From CAVQGF01 sp045807945 (GTDB lineage Bacteria; Acidobacteriota; Terriglobia; Terriglobales; Acidobacteriaceae): DNA of 29,077 nucleotides. The notes beneath the pieces were generated by a model. It did not search any database. It worked only from the letters and a program-made list of their open reading frames with translations, and had not been told where the DNA came from. Made by a program: the position numbers and the translations under genes. Every line of letters starts with the position of its first letter. Positions within the stretch are counted from its first letter, which is position 1. Shown in pieces: positions 8,042 to 15,837 of the stretch. The DNA is taken from positions 1-29,077 of the forward strand of contig JBJMGI010000101.1 in NCBI GenBank assembly GCA_045807945.1. Direction: 5' to 3'.

Positions 8042-9052
8042 ATGCAGTTACGCAAAGATCCCATAACGCGCTCCTGGGTCATCACCGGGGATGACCCCGA
8101 AAAAGACAACCTGGAGACCAAAATCGCCCCGTGCCGCTTCTGCGCGGGAAGCAAGGACTCGCTCCAGGTGGTCGGGTCGGTGCCGTCGGAAGCGCCTCCA
8201 GGTTGGGCGGCGCGGTCGGTGGTGCATCCGGCACCGTTGTACCGGATCGAGGGCGATCCCAAGCGCGAAGGTGACGGCATCTACGACCGCATGCGTACGG
8301 TCGGCGCGCACGAGGTGCTGATCGAAAACCCAAAGCACGATCATCAGCTCTGGAATTCCAGCGACACGGAAATAGAGCGCTTTTTGACTTTGGCAGCGCA
8401 GCGGATACAAGACCTGAAACGAGACCAGCGGTTCAAGTACGTCACCATCCTCAAGAACCATGGCGCAGTGGCAGGTCAGGATTTTGCGCATCCCACGTCG
8501 CAACTGACGGCGAGCACGTTCGTCCCTCGGCGAGTGTTGCACGAGCTTCGCGCGGGCAAGGACTATTACAGCCAGAAAGAGCGCTGCGTCTTTTGCGACA
8601 TCCTGGCGCAGGAGCTGCGGCAGGGCAGCAGGATCATCGAAAAGGTCGGCGATTTTGTCGCGTGCTGTCCGTATGCGCCTCGGGCGCCGTACGAGATATG
8701 GATACTTCCGCAGACACATGAAGCATCGTTTGAGCGGGATGCGCTGAGCCATCCGGCGAAGCTGAAGGATTTGGCAAATCTGATCCGCAGGACATTGCTA
8801 CGGGTTCGCTCGCTGACCGAAGACTTTCAGATGGTGCTGCATACCGTCCCGAATACGCAGCACAAATCGCGCGCGCTGCAATATTGGAAGACTATCGACG
8901 AGGATTACCACTGGCATATCGAAATTCTGCCGATCCTGGCGGGCGGCCGCGCGAAGTCGTACACATTCAAAGAGGTCTACTACACGCCTGTGACTCCGGA
9001 GACGGCGGCCGCCAGATTGCGCGCGGTGGATATTGACCGCAAAGATGATTAG
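8042..9052 (+). CDS. GalT-like nucleotidyltransferase with altered active-site His
   Basis: This 336-residue protein resembles galactose-1-phosphate uridylyltransferase, a duplicated HIT-like fold that swaps UMP between sugar phosphates. The start MQLRKDPITRSWVI matches the family opening, so ATG 8042 is preferred to TTG 8006. Likely zinc ligands are visible: CRFC (Cys31, Cys34), His99 or His101 in NPKHDH, and His150. The catalytic HPH motif is replaced by HPT (150-152) in AHPTSQLTAS, so the nucleophilic His of classical GalT is absent. A second CxxC is at 182-185 (CVFC). The C-terminal half has HTVPNT and YHWHIEILP, which keeps HIT-like histidines. Its true reaction is therefore uncertain: a different transferase or phosphorylase, or use of another His. 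The downstream hydrolase gene overlaps its end by eight bases. Confidence 0.8.
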   Translation: MQLRKDPITRSWVITGDDPEKDNLETKIAPCRFCAGSKDSLQVVGSVPSEAPPGWAARSVVHPAPLYRIEGDPKREGDGIYDRMRTVGAHEVLIENPKHDHQLWNSSDTEIERFLTLAAQRIQDLKRDQRFKYVTILKNHGAVAGQDFAHPTSQLTASTFVPRRVLHELRAGKDYYSQKERCVFCDILAQELRQGSRIIEKVGDFVACCPYAPRAPYEIWILPQTHEASFERDALSHPAKLKDLANLIRRTLLRVRSLTEDFQMVLHTVPNTQHKSRALQYWKTIDEDYHWHIEILPILAGGRAKSYTFKEVYYTPVTPETAAARLRAVDIDRKDD

Positions 9053-10022
9053 GGCGACTCGATACACGATCGTGCTGGCTGCGGTTGCCACGCTGCTAAT
9101 GGGCGGATCTTCGTTCGCACAAGCTGCGGACCGAACTGATCACAAGCGAGAGGTTCTTTGGCAGAAGCTCGAAGCGAAGACCAAGGCCTTGGACGAAAAG
9201 TTCGACGGCGTACTTGGTGTGGCGGTTTTCGATCCGGCTGATGGGAAGACGCTGCTCGTGAACGGTGACGAAGTGTTCCCGCAAGCCAGTTCGATCAAAA
9301 TCGCGATCTTGGCGGAACTCTATCGACAAGAGCAGCAGTCACGGAATGGCGCGAGCGGGAAAGCCCGCCTGGCGGACGTTTATACCGTCCAGAAGGAGGA
9401 TCTCGTCGCCGACAGCGACATCATGCTTGGGCTAACTCCTGGAGTGACGCGCATCACCAACCGCGATCTGGCGACGATGATGGTCGCGGTAAGCGATAAC
9501 AGTGCGGCGAACGTTCTGATCGGGCGGCTCGGAATGGACAACGTGAATGCCACGTTGGCGAGCGTCGGACTGAAGAACACGCAGCTGCGTCGAAAGATGA
9601 TGGACCTGAACGCCGCGCGCGAGGGCAGGGAGAACGTTGCAACGCCGCGCGAGATGCTGCTGCTGCTCCAGACTATCTACGCGAACAAATTGTTCTCAAA
9701 AGAGCTGACGGATGACTTCATCACCGTGCTTGCGACTTCTTGGGAGCAGAATTCGAAGCGTAGCGCGATGGTGCGAGGCCTTCCTGCCGGTGTCCGCTCA
9801 GCAGAAAAGCCGGGCGAACTTGAGGGAGTGCGCGCGGATTCTGGATATGTTTTTGCGCCGAACCGGCCCTACATCTTATGCGTGATGACGACCTACGATA
9901 AGGATGAGAAGCAAGCTGAGGACGTAATATCCCAAATCGCTACCGAGACCTACGCGTACTTTGACCTAGTTGGCCGTGCCTCTGACTACGGCCGGGTGAT
10001 CTCACCCAGGAATTCGAAGTAA
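9045..10022 (+). CDS. Class A beta-lactamase-like serine hydrolase, exported
   Basis: This 325-residue protein has a signal peptide (MIRATRYTIV..., likely cut after SFAQA). The fold is that of class A beta-lactamase or a related serine hydrolase (Beta-lactamase2 type): SSIK gives the SxxK nucleophile and base (Ser82, Lys85), and SDN is at 150-152. The usual KTG triad is KPG (255-257), and the omega-loop position expected to hold the deacylating Glu reads KMMDLNAAREGRENVATP with no ExxLN motif. Penicillinase activity is therefore doubtful; it may be a peptidoglycan or other acyl-serine hydrolase. ATG 9045 is preferred over the codon at 9033 because it begins a normal signal peptide. The overlap with the GalT-like stop suggests translational coupling, though the functions have no obvious link. 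Confidence 0.85.
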   Translation: MIRATRYTIVLAAVATLLMGGSSFAQAADRTDHKREVLWQKLEAKTKALDEKFDGVLGVAVFDPADGKTLLVNGDEVFPQASSIKIAILAELYRQEQQSRNGASGKARLADVYTVQKEDLVADSDIMLGLTPGVTRITNRDLATMMVAVSDNSAANVLIGRLGMDNVNATLASVGLKNTQLRRKMMDLNAAREGRENVATPREMLLLLQTIYANKLFSKELTDDFITVLATSWEQNSKRSAMVRGLPAGVRSAEKPGELEGVRADSGYVFAPNRPYILCVMTTYDKDEKQAEDVISQIATETYAYFDLVGRASDYGRVISPRNSK

Positions 10023-10059
10023 GTCTCTTCTGCTACTGCACTGAGGTTGTGGCACCTAT

Positions 10060-10065
10060 ATAATC
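10060..10065 (+). promoter_or_regulatory. -10 element upstream of hemX-hemACD
   Basis: A perfect TATAAT lies 20 bases before the hemX ATG at 10085. No convincing -35 hexamer is seen at standard spacing, so the promoter may be weak or activator-dependent. It would drive the four-gene heme cluster. Confidence 0.45.
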
Positions 10066-10084
10066 TGGAGCTTCAGAGCCTCTC

Positions 10085-10897
10085 ATGCCCCTCTTGTGGT
10101 TGCGCATCGCGGTCATTTTCTACGGCGTCGGGCTGCTCTATTCCTTTTTTGGCCTGAGCCGCAAGAGTGACCTGCTGACGCGGCTCGTCATCCCCGCGAC
10201 TGCACTCGGCGCGCTGCTCCACCTGGTCTCGCTGGTCGAAACCACTCTTGAATACGGGCACATCGCGCCGACCACCATCCATCACTCGGAATCGCTACTG
10301 GCGTTCCTATGCATGGCGCTATTCCTGGCGGTTTGGGCGAGATACCGGACGACGGCGTTCGGAGTCTTCGTTTTCCCGTTGGTTTTTCTTTTGACCTTCG
10401 CGGCGTCTGTTGGGCAGCAGCCGCCGGAGTTCACCTCGCAGCTATTGCGCAAAGGATGGATCGTTGCGCACGTAGCACTGATCTTCGCGGGATACGCTGC
10501 ACTTTTCTTGAGCTTCGCGGCGAGCATCATTTATCTACTGCAGGAGCGCGGACTCAAAGCGAAGAGTTCCGGCATGATCTCGCGGCTGCCGGCGCTTGAA
10601 GTGATCGACCAGATCGGATATCGCGCGCTGCTGCTCGGCTTCCCATTCATGACCATCGGATTGGTCGCGGGATCGGTTGTAGCGGAGGCGCAGTTCGGCT
10701 CGGCATTCTTTCTTGATCCGAAAATCCTTCTCTCACTGCTGATGTGGGCGATGTACATGCTCTTGCTATTCACGCGCTGGAATTCTGGATGGCGGGGACG
10801 GCGAGCGGCGTTCCTTTCAAGCTTTGCGTTTCTCGTCGCGCTGATCGCGTGGGGCGCGAACTATTTCAGCGGAGTGCACCGCTTCTTGCAATCATGA
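10085..10897 (+). CDS. hemX: HemX/CcsA-like integral membrane protein
   Basis: This 270-residue protein has about eight membrane helices. Family features are the His-containing loop TTIHHSESLLAF, and the WIVAHVALIFAGYAALFLSF region followed by IIYLLQER, typical of the CcsA/HemX cytochrome c assembly superfamily. HemX of Bacillus is encoded next to hemA and lowers HemA (glutamyl-tRNA reductase) level; CcsA handles heme for cytochrome c maturation. Position directly before hemA, with an ATGA overlap (10894-10897), favours a HemX name. The WWD heme-handling motif of true CcsA is not seen, which also favours HemX. Regulation of HemA amount is inferred from the Bacillus homologue. Confidence 0.82.
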   Translation: MPLLWLRIAVIFYGVGLLYSFFGLSRKSDLLTRLVIPATALGALLHLVSLVETTLEYGHIAPTTIHHSESLLAFLCMALFLAVWARYRTTAFGVFVFPLVFLLTFAASVGQQPPEFTSQLLRKGWIVAHVALIFAGYAALFLSFAASIIYLLQERGLKAKSSGMISRLPALEVIDQIGYRALLLGFPFMTIGLVAGSVVAEAQFGSAFFLDPKILLSLLMWAMYMLLLFTRWNSGWRGRRAAFLSSFAFLVALIAWGANYFSGVHRFLQS

Positions 10898-12177
10898 GAC
10901 TTTCGCTCCTTGGCGTGAATCATCGAACTGCTCCAGTGGAGATCAGGGAGAGGTTTGCGATTCCCGAGTCGCGCCTGGCGGAGGCGACAGAGCGCCTGGC
11001 GCATTTTCCTGGAGTAGACGAGGGGATGATCGTTTCGACATGCAACCGGGTTGAGCTGCTCGTTTCGTCGGTGAATGGAAGGACTGACCTGCGCCGGTTT
11101 TTGTGCGATTACTTCAAAACGGACGTCTCGCCTTACGAGCAGCATCTTTACGAATTCCAGGAGCGCGAGGCGGTAAGGCATTTGTTCCGCGTTGCTGCGA
11201 GCCTCGACTCGATGATCGTAGGCGAGCCGCAGATCCTGGGACAGGTAAAGGAAGCTTTCGCGGTCGCGCGCGGAGTTGGGGCGGTCCGGTCGAACCTGAA
11301 TGCGGTGGTAACAAAAGCATTCGCGGTCGCAAAGCGAGTGCGGCACGAGACGCAAGTTGGAAGCTCGTCGGTGTCGGTGGCCTCGGTCGCGGTGGAACTC
11401 GCAAAGAAAATCTTCGGCTCGCTGGAAGGGAAGCATGTCTTCCTGGTCGGAGCCGGGAAGATGAGCGAGCTGGCGGCGCGTCATCTGCTTGCCCATGGAG
11501 CTGGTTCGATCTTTGTAGCCAACCGGACACACGATCGCGCGGTTGAGATGGCGCGACGTTTCGGAGGCGAGGCCATCCGCTTCGACCAACTGTACGAAAC
11601 TGCAGACCGCGCCGATATCGTTATCTCTTCGACGGGCGCGCCGCATGCGATATTCCGTCGCGAGCACGGATTGCAGTTCCTGCAGCGCCGAAAAAACCGC
11701 CCGATGTTCTTCATTGATATCGCCGTGCCGCGCGATGTCGATCCGGAGATGAACAAGGTGGACGGAATCTTCGTCTACGACATAGACGATCTGCAGTCGG
11801 TGGTGGCGTCGCACTTGACGGACCGCAAAGGCGAAGCGGAGCGTGCGGAGCGGATCATAGAAACCGAAGTGGATAAATGCCTGGCGCGATTCAGCGAGCA
11901 GGAGATCGTGCCGACGATCGTCTCACTGCAGGAGCAGATCGAGACCATACGGCAGGCAGAGATCGATCGCGCGCGCGGAAGATTGGGTGCGATGACACCT
12001 GAGCAAGAGCTTGCGGTAGAGGGACTGACCAAGGCAATCGTCAACAAGATCCTGCATACACCGATCACCACATTGAAGTCGGCAGCGCGCGAATCGGAAT
12101 CGACAACGCTGGAAGAGACAATACGCCGATTGTTCAATCTAAAATCCGATACACACAAGAAAGATCCTCCCGAATAA
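10894..12177 (+). CDS. hemA: Glutamyl-tRNA reductase
   Basis: This 427-residue enzyme reduces glutamyl-tRNA(Glu) to glutamate-1-semialdehyde with NADPH, the first committed step of tetrapyrrole synthesis by the C5 route. The N-terminus LSLLGVNHRTAPVEIRE is diagnostic. The catalytic Cys50 lies in VSTCNRVE, GEPQILGQVKEAF follows at about 116-128, and the NADPH site is VFLVGAGKMSELAARHL. The dimerisation domain at the C-terminus is a long helix, with the family phrase VNKILHTPITTLK. ATG 10894 overlaps the hemX stop. An in-frame start at 10744 inside hemX was rejected because it adds residues foreign to HemA. The stop codon shares one base with the ATG of hemC (TAATG), which indicates tight coupling. 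Confidence 0.97.
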   Translation: MRLSLLGVNHRTAPVEIRERFAIPESRLAEATERLAHFPGVDEGMIVSTCNRVELLVSSVNGRTDLRRFLCDYFKTDVSPYEQHLYEFQEREAVRHLFRVAASLDSMIVGEPQILGQVKEAFAVARGVGAVRSNLNAVVTKAFAVAKRVRHETQVGSSSVSVASVAVELAKKIFGSLEGKHVFLVGAGKMSELAARHLLAHGAGSIFVANRTHDRAVEMARRFGGEAIRFDQLYETADRADIVISSTGAPHAIFRREHGLQFLQRRKNRPMFFIDIAVPRDVDPEMNKVDGIFVYDIDDLQSVVASHLTDRKGEAERAERIIETEVDKCLARFSEQEIVPTIVSLQEQIETIRQAEIDRARGRLGAMTPEQELAVEGLTKAIVNKILHTPITTLKSAARESESTTLEETIRRLFNLKSDTHKKDPPE

Positions 12178-13112
12178 TGGCCAAGCTACGGATCGGCTCG
12201 CGCGGCTCGCAGCTTGCGTTGTGGCAGGCAAACCATGTTGCTGCTCTGCTCCGTGAGCGCGGGCATGAAATTTCCATCGAGATCATCAAGACCACCGGCG
12301 ACAAAATCACCGAAGTCGCGTTATCGAAGGTGGGAACTAAAGGCATGTTCACGAAGGAGATCGAGGAGGCACTCGCGGAACAGCGGATCGATCTAGCTGT
12401 GCACAGCCTGAAAGACTTGCCGACCGAGCTCGCGTGGGAATTTGCGCTTGGAGCCATCTTGCCGCGGGAAGATGCGCGAGACGCGTTCGTGTCCCAGAAG
12501 TTCAGTTCTCTTACTTCACTGCCGAAGAAGGCTCGCGTCGGCACGAGCAGTCTGCGGCGGGAGGCGCAGCTGCGAGCAATGCGTCCTGACCTGCAGGTGC
12601 TTTCTTTGCGCGGCAACGTGGATACACGACTGCGCAAGTTGGAGAGCGGAGAATTCGAAGCGATCATCCTGGCTGCGGCTGGGTTGAAACGATTAGGAAG
12701 AGAAGAAATGGTGCGAGAGCGTCTTCCACTGGATGAGATGTGTCCGGCGGCTGGGCAGGGGGCGCTTGCCATCGAGGTGCGCGCCGCGGACTCGGGCACC
12801 GCTGAAGCGATCGCCTTTATGGACGACGCAGCTTCTCGCGCGACAACGTCATGCGAGCGCGCGTTGCTGAATGGGTTAGGCGGCGGATGCCAGGTTCCGA
12901 TAGGCGCGCACGCGGAGTTCAGCGGAGAGCAACTGGTGCTGACGGCAGTAGTGGCGTCTCCCGATGGAACACGAGTGTTGCGCGAGCGGCAGATGGACAG
13001 GGAAGCAAAAAAATTAGGCGAGTCGGTTGCGCATCAATTATTGGGGAAGGGAGCGCAAGAGATACTTGATTCGATCTACGGAACGGCCGCTCCAGCCCCG
13101 GAGCAGCCGTGA
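12177..13112 (+). CDS. hemC: Porphobilinogen deaminase (hydroxymethylbilane synthase)
   Basis: This 311-residue cytoplasmic enzyme joins four porphobilinogen molecules into hydroxymethylbilane. The start LRIGSRGSQLALWQA is the family signature. Other conserved parts are VHSLKDLPTE with its Lys and Asp, VGTSSLRREAQL, LRGNVDTRL and PAAGQGALAIE. Cys238 in GGGCQVPIGAHA is the attachment point of the dipyrromethane cofactor. The length is normal. The gene overlaps hemA by one base and hemD by four (GTGA), so the three are almost surely one translational unit. Confidence 0.97.
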   Translation: MAKLRIGSRGSQLALWQANHVAALLRERGHEISIEIIKTTGDKITEVALSKVGTKGMFTKEIEEALAEQRIDLAVHSLKDLPTELAWEFALGAILPREDARDAFVSQKFSSLTSLPKKARVGTSSLRREAQLRAMRPDLQVLSLRGNVDTRLRKLESGEFEAIILAAAGLKRLGREEMVRERLPLDEMCPAAGQGALAIEVRAADSGTAEAIAFMDDAASRATTSCERALLNGLGGGCQVPIGAHAEFSGEQLVLTAVVASPDGTRVLRERQMDREAKKLGESVAHQLLGKGAQEILDSIYGTAAPAPEQP

Positions 13113-13894
13113 AGCCGCTTTCGGGAAATAGAGTGCTGGTGGGCCGGGCGGCCAAGCAGGCGAGTGCATTGAGCGATTTGCTGCGCAACCAAGGCGCGAA
13201 AGTAATCGAAATCCCTTTCATAGAGATCAAGCCGCCGAGTTCCTTTGCGCCGCTCGATGGTGCGCTGCGAAAACTGCACACCTATGACTGGCTAGTGCTT
13301 ACCAGCGTGAACGGGGTCGAAGTCTTCTTCTCGAGATTAGAAAAAATCGATTCAACCGACCTCAGCGGATTGCGAGTTGCGGCGATCGGTCCGGCAACGC
13401 GGGATGCGATCGAGCGCGAAGGACTGCGCGTGCAGGTGATGCCGCGCGAGTACGTTGCCGAGGCGGTAGTGAAGTCTTTACGAGCAAAGGTGAAGGGGAA
13501 GAGGGTGCTCCTGGTCCGCGCGAAGGCGGCGCGCGATGTGATCCCGCGCGAGTTGCGGAAAGCCGGAGCAAGAGTCGATGTGGTGGAGGCGTACCAGACA
13601 GTCGTGCCGAGGAGGTCTGGCGCGAAGCTGAAGGCATTGTTAGCCGATCCGAAGCGAAGACCAGATGCGATCACACTCACCAGCTCTTCCACTGTCCGCA
13701 ATTTCGTTCAGCTTGCAGGGAGGGCGCAGGTGAAGGGAATCCTATTGGCGTCAATTGGGCCTGTGACTTCAGCCACGCTTCGCGAGTACGGATTAGAAAT
13801 GGGCGTGCAAGCGCGCGAGTACACAATGCAGGGATTAGTCGAGGCACTTGCGAGAAAGCTTCACCCCAAGCGCACGAAGGTCTCACGAAGGTAG
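13109..13894 (+). CDS. hemD: Uroporphyrinogen-III synthase
   Basis: This 261-residue enzyme closes hydroxymethylbilane with inversion of ring D to form uroporphyrinogen III. HemD is poorly conserved, but this protein shows the usual pattern: NRVLVGRAAKQAS at the start, TYDWLVLTSVNGVEVF, then VLLVRAKAARDVIPRELRKAG, VVEAYQTVVP and ITLTSSSTVRNFVQLAG, with the two-domain layout. It starts with GTG overlapping the hemC stop. It is the last gene of the hem cluster; a 300-base stretch with hairpins follows. Confidence 0.93.
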   Translation: MKPLSGNRVLVGRAAKQASALSDLLRNQGAKVIEIPFIEIKPPSSFAPLDGALRKLHTYDWLVLTSVNGVEVFFSRLEKIDSTDLSGLRVAAIGPATRDAIEREGLRVQVMPREYVAEAVVKSLRAKVKGKRVLLVRAKAARDVIPRELRKAGARVDVVEAYQTVVPRRSGAKLKALLADPKRRPDAITLTSSSTVRNFVQLAGRAQVKGILLASIGPVTSATLREYGLEMGVQAREYTMQGLVEALARKLHPKRTKVSRR

Positions 13895-13908
13895 CATCGT
13901 TGCGCTAC

Positions 13909-13935
13909 TGAGACGCGGCATCCCGCGTCTCTACG
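13909..13935. repeat. Palindromic intergenic repeat, type 1 (copy 1)
   Basis: Arms GAGACGCGG (13910-13918) and CCGCGTCTC (13923-13931) form a perfect nine-base-pair stem with loop CATC. The 27-base unit, including the flanking T and TACG, recurs at 20814-20840 with a single loop difference. It lies 14 bases after hemD. No T run follows, so it is not an ordinary terminator; a REP-like element is the best description. Confidence 0.75.
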
Positions 13936-13980
13936 TGGAGATCCTCGTCCCGGCGATCTGCGCTGCCGACCTCCACCATT

Positions 13981-14002
13981 GCACAGCCGAGGACGGCTGT
14001 GC
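13981..14002. repeat. Palindromic intergenic hairpin, type 2
   Basis: Arms GCACAGCCG (13981-13989) and CGGCTGTGC (13994-14002) pair perfectly around AGGA. The stem and loop sizes (9 and 4) equal those of the type 1 element 50 bases upstream, though the sequence differs. I see no second copy in this window. The stretch between it and type 1 shows no gene. Confidence 0.6.
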
Positions 14003-14091
14003 CACACAATCTCAAACCCCCGTGCCTATCTCTCGCCTAAGGCGAACACCTGTTACTAAAGTCGAAATTTAATCGCAGTGCTGATGCTGTA

Positions 14092-14119
14092 CCTAAGGGA
14101 CTTGTTGCAAGTCTCTAGG
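14092..14119. other. Hairpin upstream of the lipoprotein gene
   Basis: CCTAAGGGACTTG and CAAGTCTCTAGG flank a TTG loop, giving about 12 pairs with one bulge and one wobble. It lies about 85 bases before the lipoprotein ATG. It may be a regulatory leader structure or a weak terminator, but there is no T run. The rest of 14003-14203 shows nothing that I can support. Confidence 0.4.
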
Positions 14120-14203
14120 TCTCATATTGTTCGCCCCACCAAAACCTTAATAGCTCGGCTCCGGTCCCTGGTTTCTGTGGTGGAGACCTGATTGGAGAGA
14201 GCC

Positions 14204-15004
14204 ATGAAAACCAGTCGCTTCGTCGTGCTTGCGTGTATGTGCTGCATCCTGGCCGGATGCGGTGCCCCTTCAAAATCAAGTTCGATGTCCGCAACACCGC
14301 AGTCTGATACCGGTGGAAGCGGTGGCGGCCCTCCTGCGCCACCACCCACGCCTATTGCGGTCGTGGACTCTTTCCCCATATCGGGATGGCAGACCTGCGG
14401 GACGTGCGGTAATACCGGTGGCAGTGGAAATAGCGCTACCGCGAACTATTCCGTTGTGGACGCCAGCACCCCCAGCCTAGATGGCGATTCATCGAAGTTC
14501 TTTATTCAAGCGCTGAACCCGTATGCGAATGCATATTGGTGGTACACGAGCAGCTCTACCTACGCGACTTCGAAACACGTGGCTTACCAGTTCCAGTTGT
14601 ACATTCCATCGGCAGCGCGCGAGGCCAGCCAGGCGGTGGAATTCGAATTCCAGCAGAGCAGCGGTGGAATGGTTTTCAACTTCGCATGGCAAGCCGATTT
14701 CGGGCACGGGGTGTGGAGAAACTTTGACTACATCAATCGCGCCTGGGTGGCGACAAGCGTGCCTGTCGATATGCTGACGCCGGACACGTGGCACTTGATC
14801 CGAGTCGAGGGAACGCGAACGGACACCATCAACACCAACACCACCATCACTATCGATGGAGTGACGCACACGGTGAATTCACAGTTCCCGGGTAAGAACA
14901 CCGGCGGCAACGATAAATTTACCAACGCCTTCCAGTTGGATTCGGACAGTGCGATGGATCCTTACTCGGTGTACGTAGATTCGATGAAGGTAGAGATCTA
15001 CTGA
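14204..15004 (+). CDS. Predicted lipoprotein of unknown function
   Basis: This 266-residue protein has a lipoprotein signal: MKTSRFVVLACMCCILAGC, with lipobox LAGC and likely lipid-bearing Cys19. ATG 14204 follows GGAGAGAG. A low-complexity linker rich in Ser, Gly and Pro (about 24-50) leads to a compact beta-rich domain. Near its start is a Cys pair in TCGTCGNTGG, then several aromatic stretches (YANAYWWYTS, FNFAWQADFGHGVWRNFDYI) and a repeat of Thr/Asn (TDTINTNTTITIDG). The ending SVYVDSMKVEIY is typical of concanavalin-like or carbohydrate-binding beta-sandwiches. I do not recognise a family; an outer-membrane sugar-binding role is a guess from fold-like features. It stands alone between hemD and the convergent nth. 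Confidence 0.72.
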   Translation: MKTSRFVVLACMCCILAGCGAPSKSSSMSATPQSDTGGSGGGPPAPPPTPIAVVDSFPISGWQTCGTCGNTGGSGNSATANYSVVDASTPSLDGDSSKFFIQALNPYANAYWWYTSSSTYATSKHVAYQFQLYIPSAAREASQAVEFEFQQSSGGMVFNFAWQADFGHGVWRNFDYINRAWVATSVPVDMLTPDTWHLIRVEGTRTDTINTNTTITIDGVTHTVNSQFPGKNTGGNDKFTNAFQLDSDSAMDPYSVYVDSMKVEIY

Positions 15005-15022
15005 CCGGAACCGGTCGGCTCC

Positions 15023-15799
15023 TCAGGGCTTAGCGGCTTTGTGGATGTCGACCGTGCTCCAGGTCTTGTCGGCGGCGTGGCAGATGTTCTCGAGCGGGCA
15101 GTCGGCACATTTTGGTTTGCGCGCGATGCAGAGTGCTCGGCCATGCCAGATCACCTGGTGAGAAAAATCTGTCCACTTCTCGCGAGGGATTACGCGCATC
15201 AGGTCCTGCTCGATGTCTTTGGGATTATCTGCATTGGTCAATTCCAATCGGCGTGAGATGCGGTGCACGTGCGTATCGACCACGACCCCTTCGTTCTTCT
15301 TGAACCAGGTGCCGAGGACGACGTTGGCTGTTTTGCGGGCGACCCCGGGAATCGTCAACAACTGGTCCATTTGATCGGGGACTTTGCCGCCGAATTCTTC
15401 CGTAATCCGTTTGGCTGCTCCGACGATGGACTTCGATTTGTTGCGAAAAAACCCAGTGCTCTTGATGATGGGTTCGATCTCTTCCGGCTTCGCCGCTGCG
15501 AGATGCGCGGCGTCGGGATAGCGGTGGAAGAGCTCGGGCGTGGTCATGTTCACGCGCACATCGGTGGTTTGGGCGGAGAGGATGGTGGAGATCAGAAGCT
15601 CCCAGGCGTTTTTGTGATGGAGAGCGCAGGTGGCGTTTCCATAAGTAGCGGCCAGACGCTTAAGGATCTCGGAGACGCGGTCGAGGTCGGTGCCGCTACC
15701 GGACCGCGGTTGAGCTGCTCTCTTCTTTGTGGCCCGACTCGGCGCGGCTGAACTCGCGGCCTTCCCAGAGCTCAGTAGGGATTCCTTCTTAATCGGCAC
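15023..15799 (-). CDS. nth: Endonuclease III (DNA glycosylase/AP lyase)
   Basis: This 258-residue base-excision-repair enzyme removes oxidised pyrimidines and cleaves the abasic site. The helix-hairpin-helix reads LLTIPGVARKTANVVL, with the catalytic Lys156, and Asp175 lies in VVDTHVHR. Four cysteines (224, 231, 234, 240; spacing x6, x2, x5) bind the 4Fe-4S cluster. The N-terminus has an extra basic, Ala/Ser/Lys-rich tail of about 38 residues before the catalytic domain, not seen in the 211-residue E. coli enzyme. The GTG start at 15799 may therefore be too early, but no better start with a ribosome site is seen. Its 5' end faces hemQ across 38 bases. Confidence 0.95.
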   Translation of the reverse strand: MPIKKESLLSSGKAASSAAPSRATKKRAAQPRSGSGTDLDRVSEILKRLAATYGNATCALHHKNAWELLISTILSAQTTDVRVNMTTPELFHRYPDAAHLAAAKPEEIEPIIKSTGFFRNKSKSIVGAAKRITEEFGGKVPDQMDQLLTIPGVARKTANVVLGTWFKKNEGVVVDTHVHRISRRLELTNADNPKDIEQDLMRVIPREKWTDFSHQVIWHGRALCIARKPKCADCPLENICHAADKTWSTVDIHKAAKP

Positions 15800-15837
15800 G
15801 TTACAATACTCCGTTCTTCAACTTACAGAGACAGAGC

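Noticed and set aside
10744..10893. Longer N-terminus for HemA
   Set aside because: It is out of frame within hemX coding sequence and adds residues not found in HemA.
10861..11814. Long antisense open frame across hemA
   Set aside because: It lies wholly opposite hemA, a clearly conserved gene, and its translation is rich in Arg, His and other residues typical of a shadow frame, with no domain.
12134..12799. Antisense open frame across hemC
   Set aside because: A shadow of hemC; Ser/Arg-rich without domain features.
13848..14072. Short open frame after hemD
   Set aside because: It covers the end of hemD and both palindromic repeats; translation shows no protein-like pattern.
15003..15016. 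Palindrome GACCGG-AA-CCGGTC as a terminator
   Set aside because: It lies between convergent genes but the stem is only six base pairs and no T run follows on either strand.
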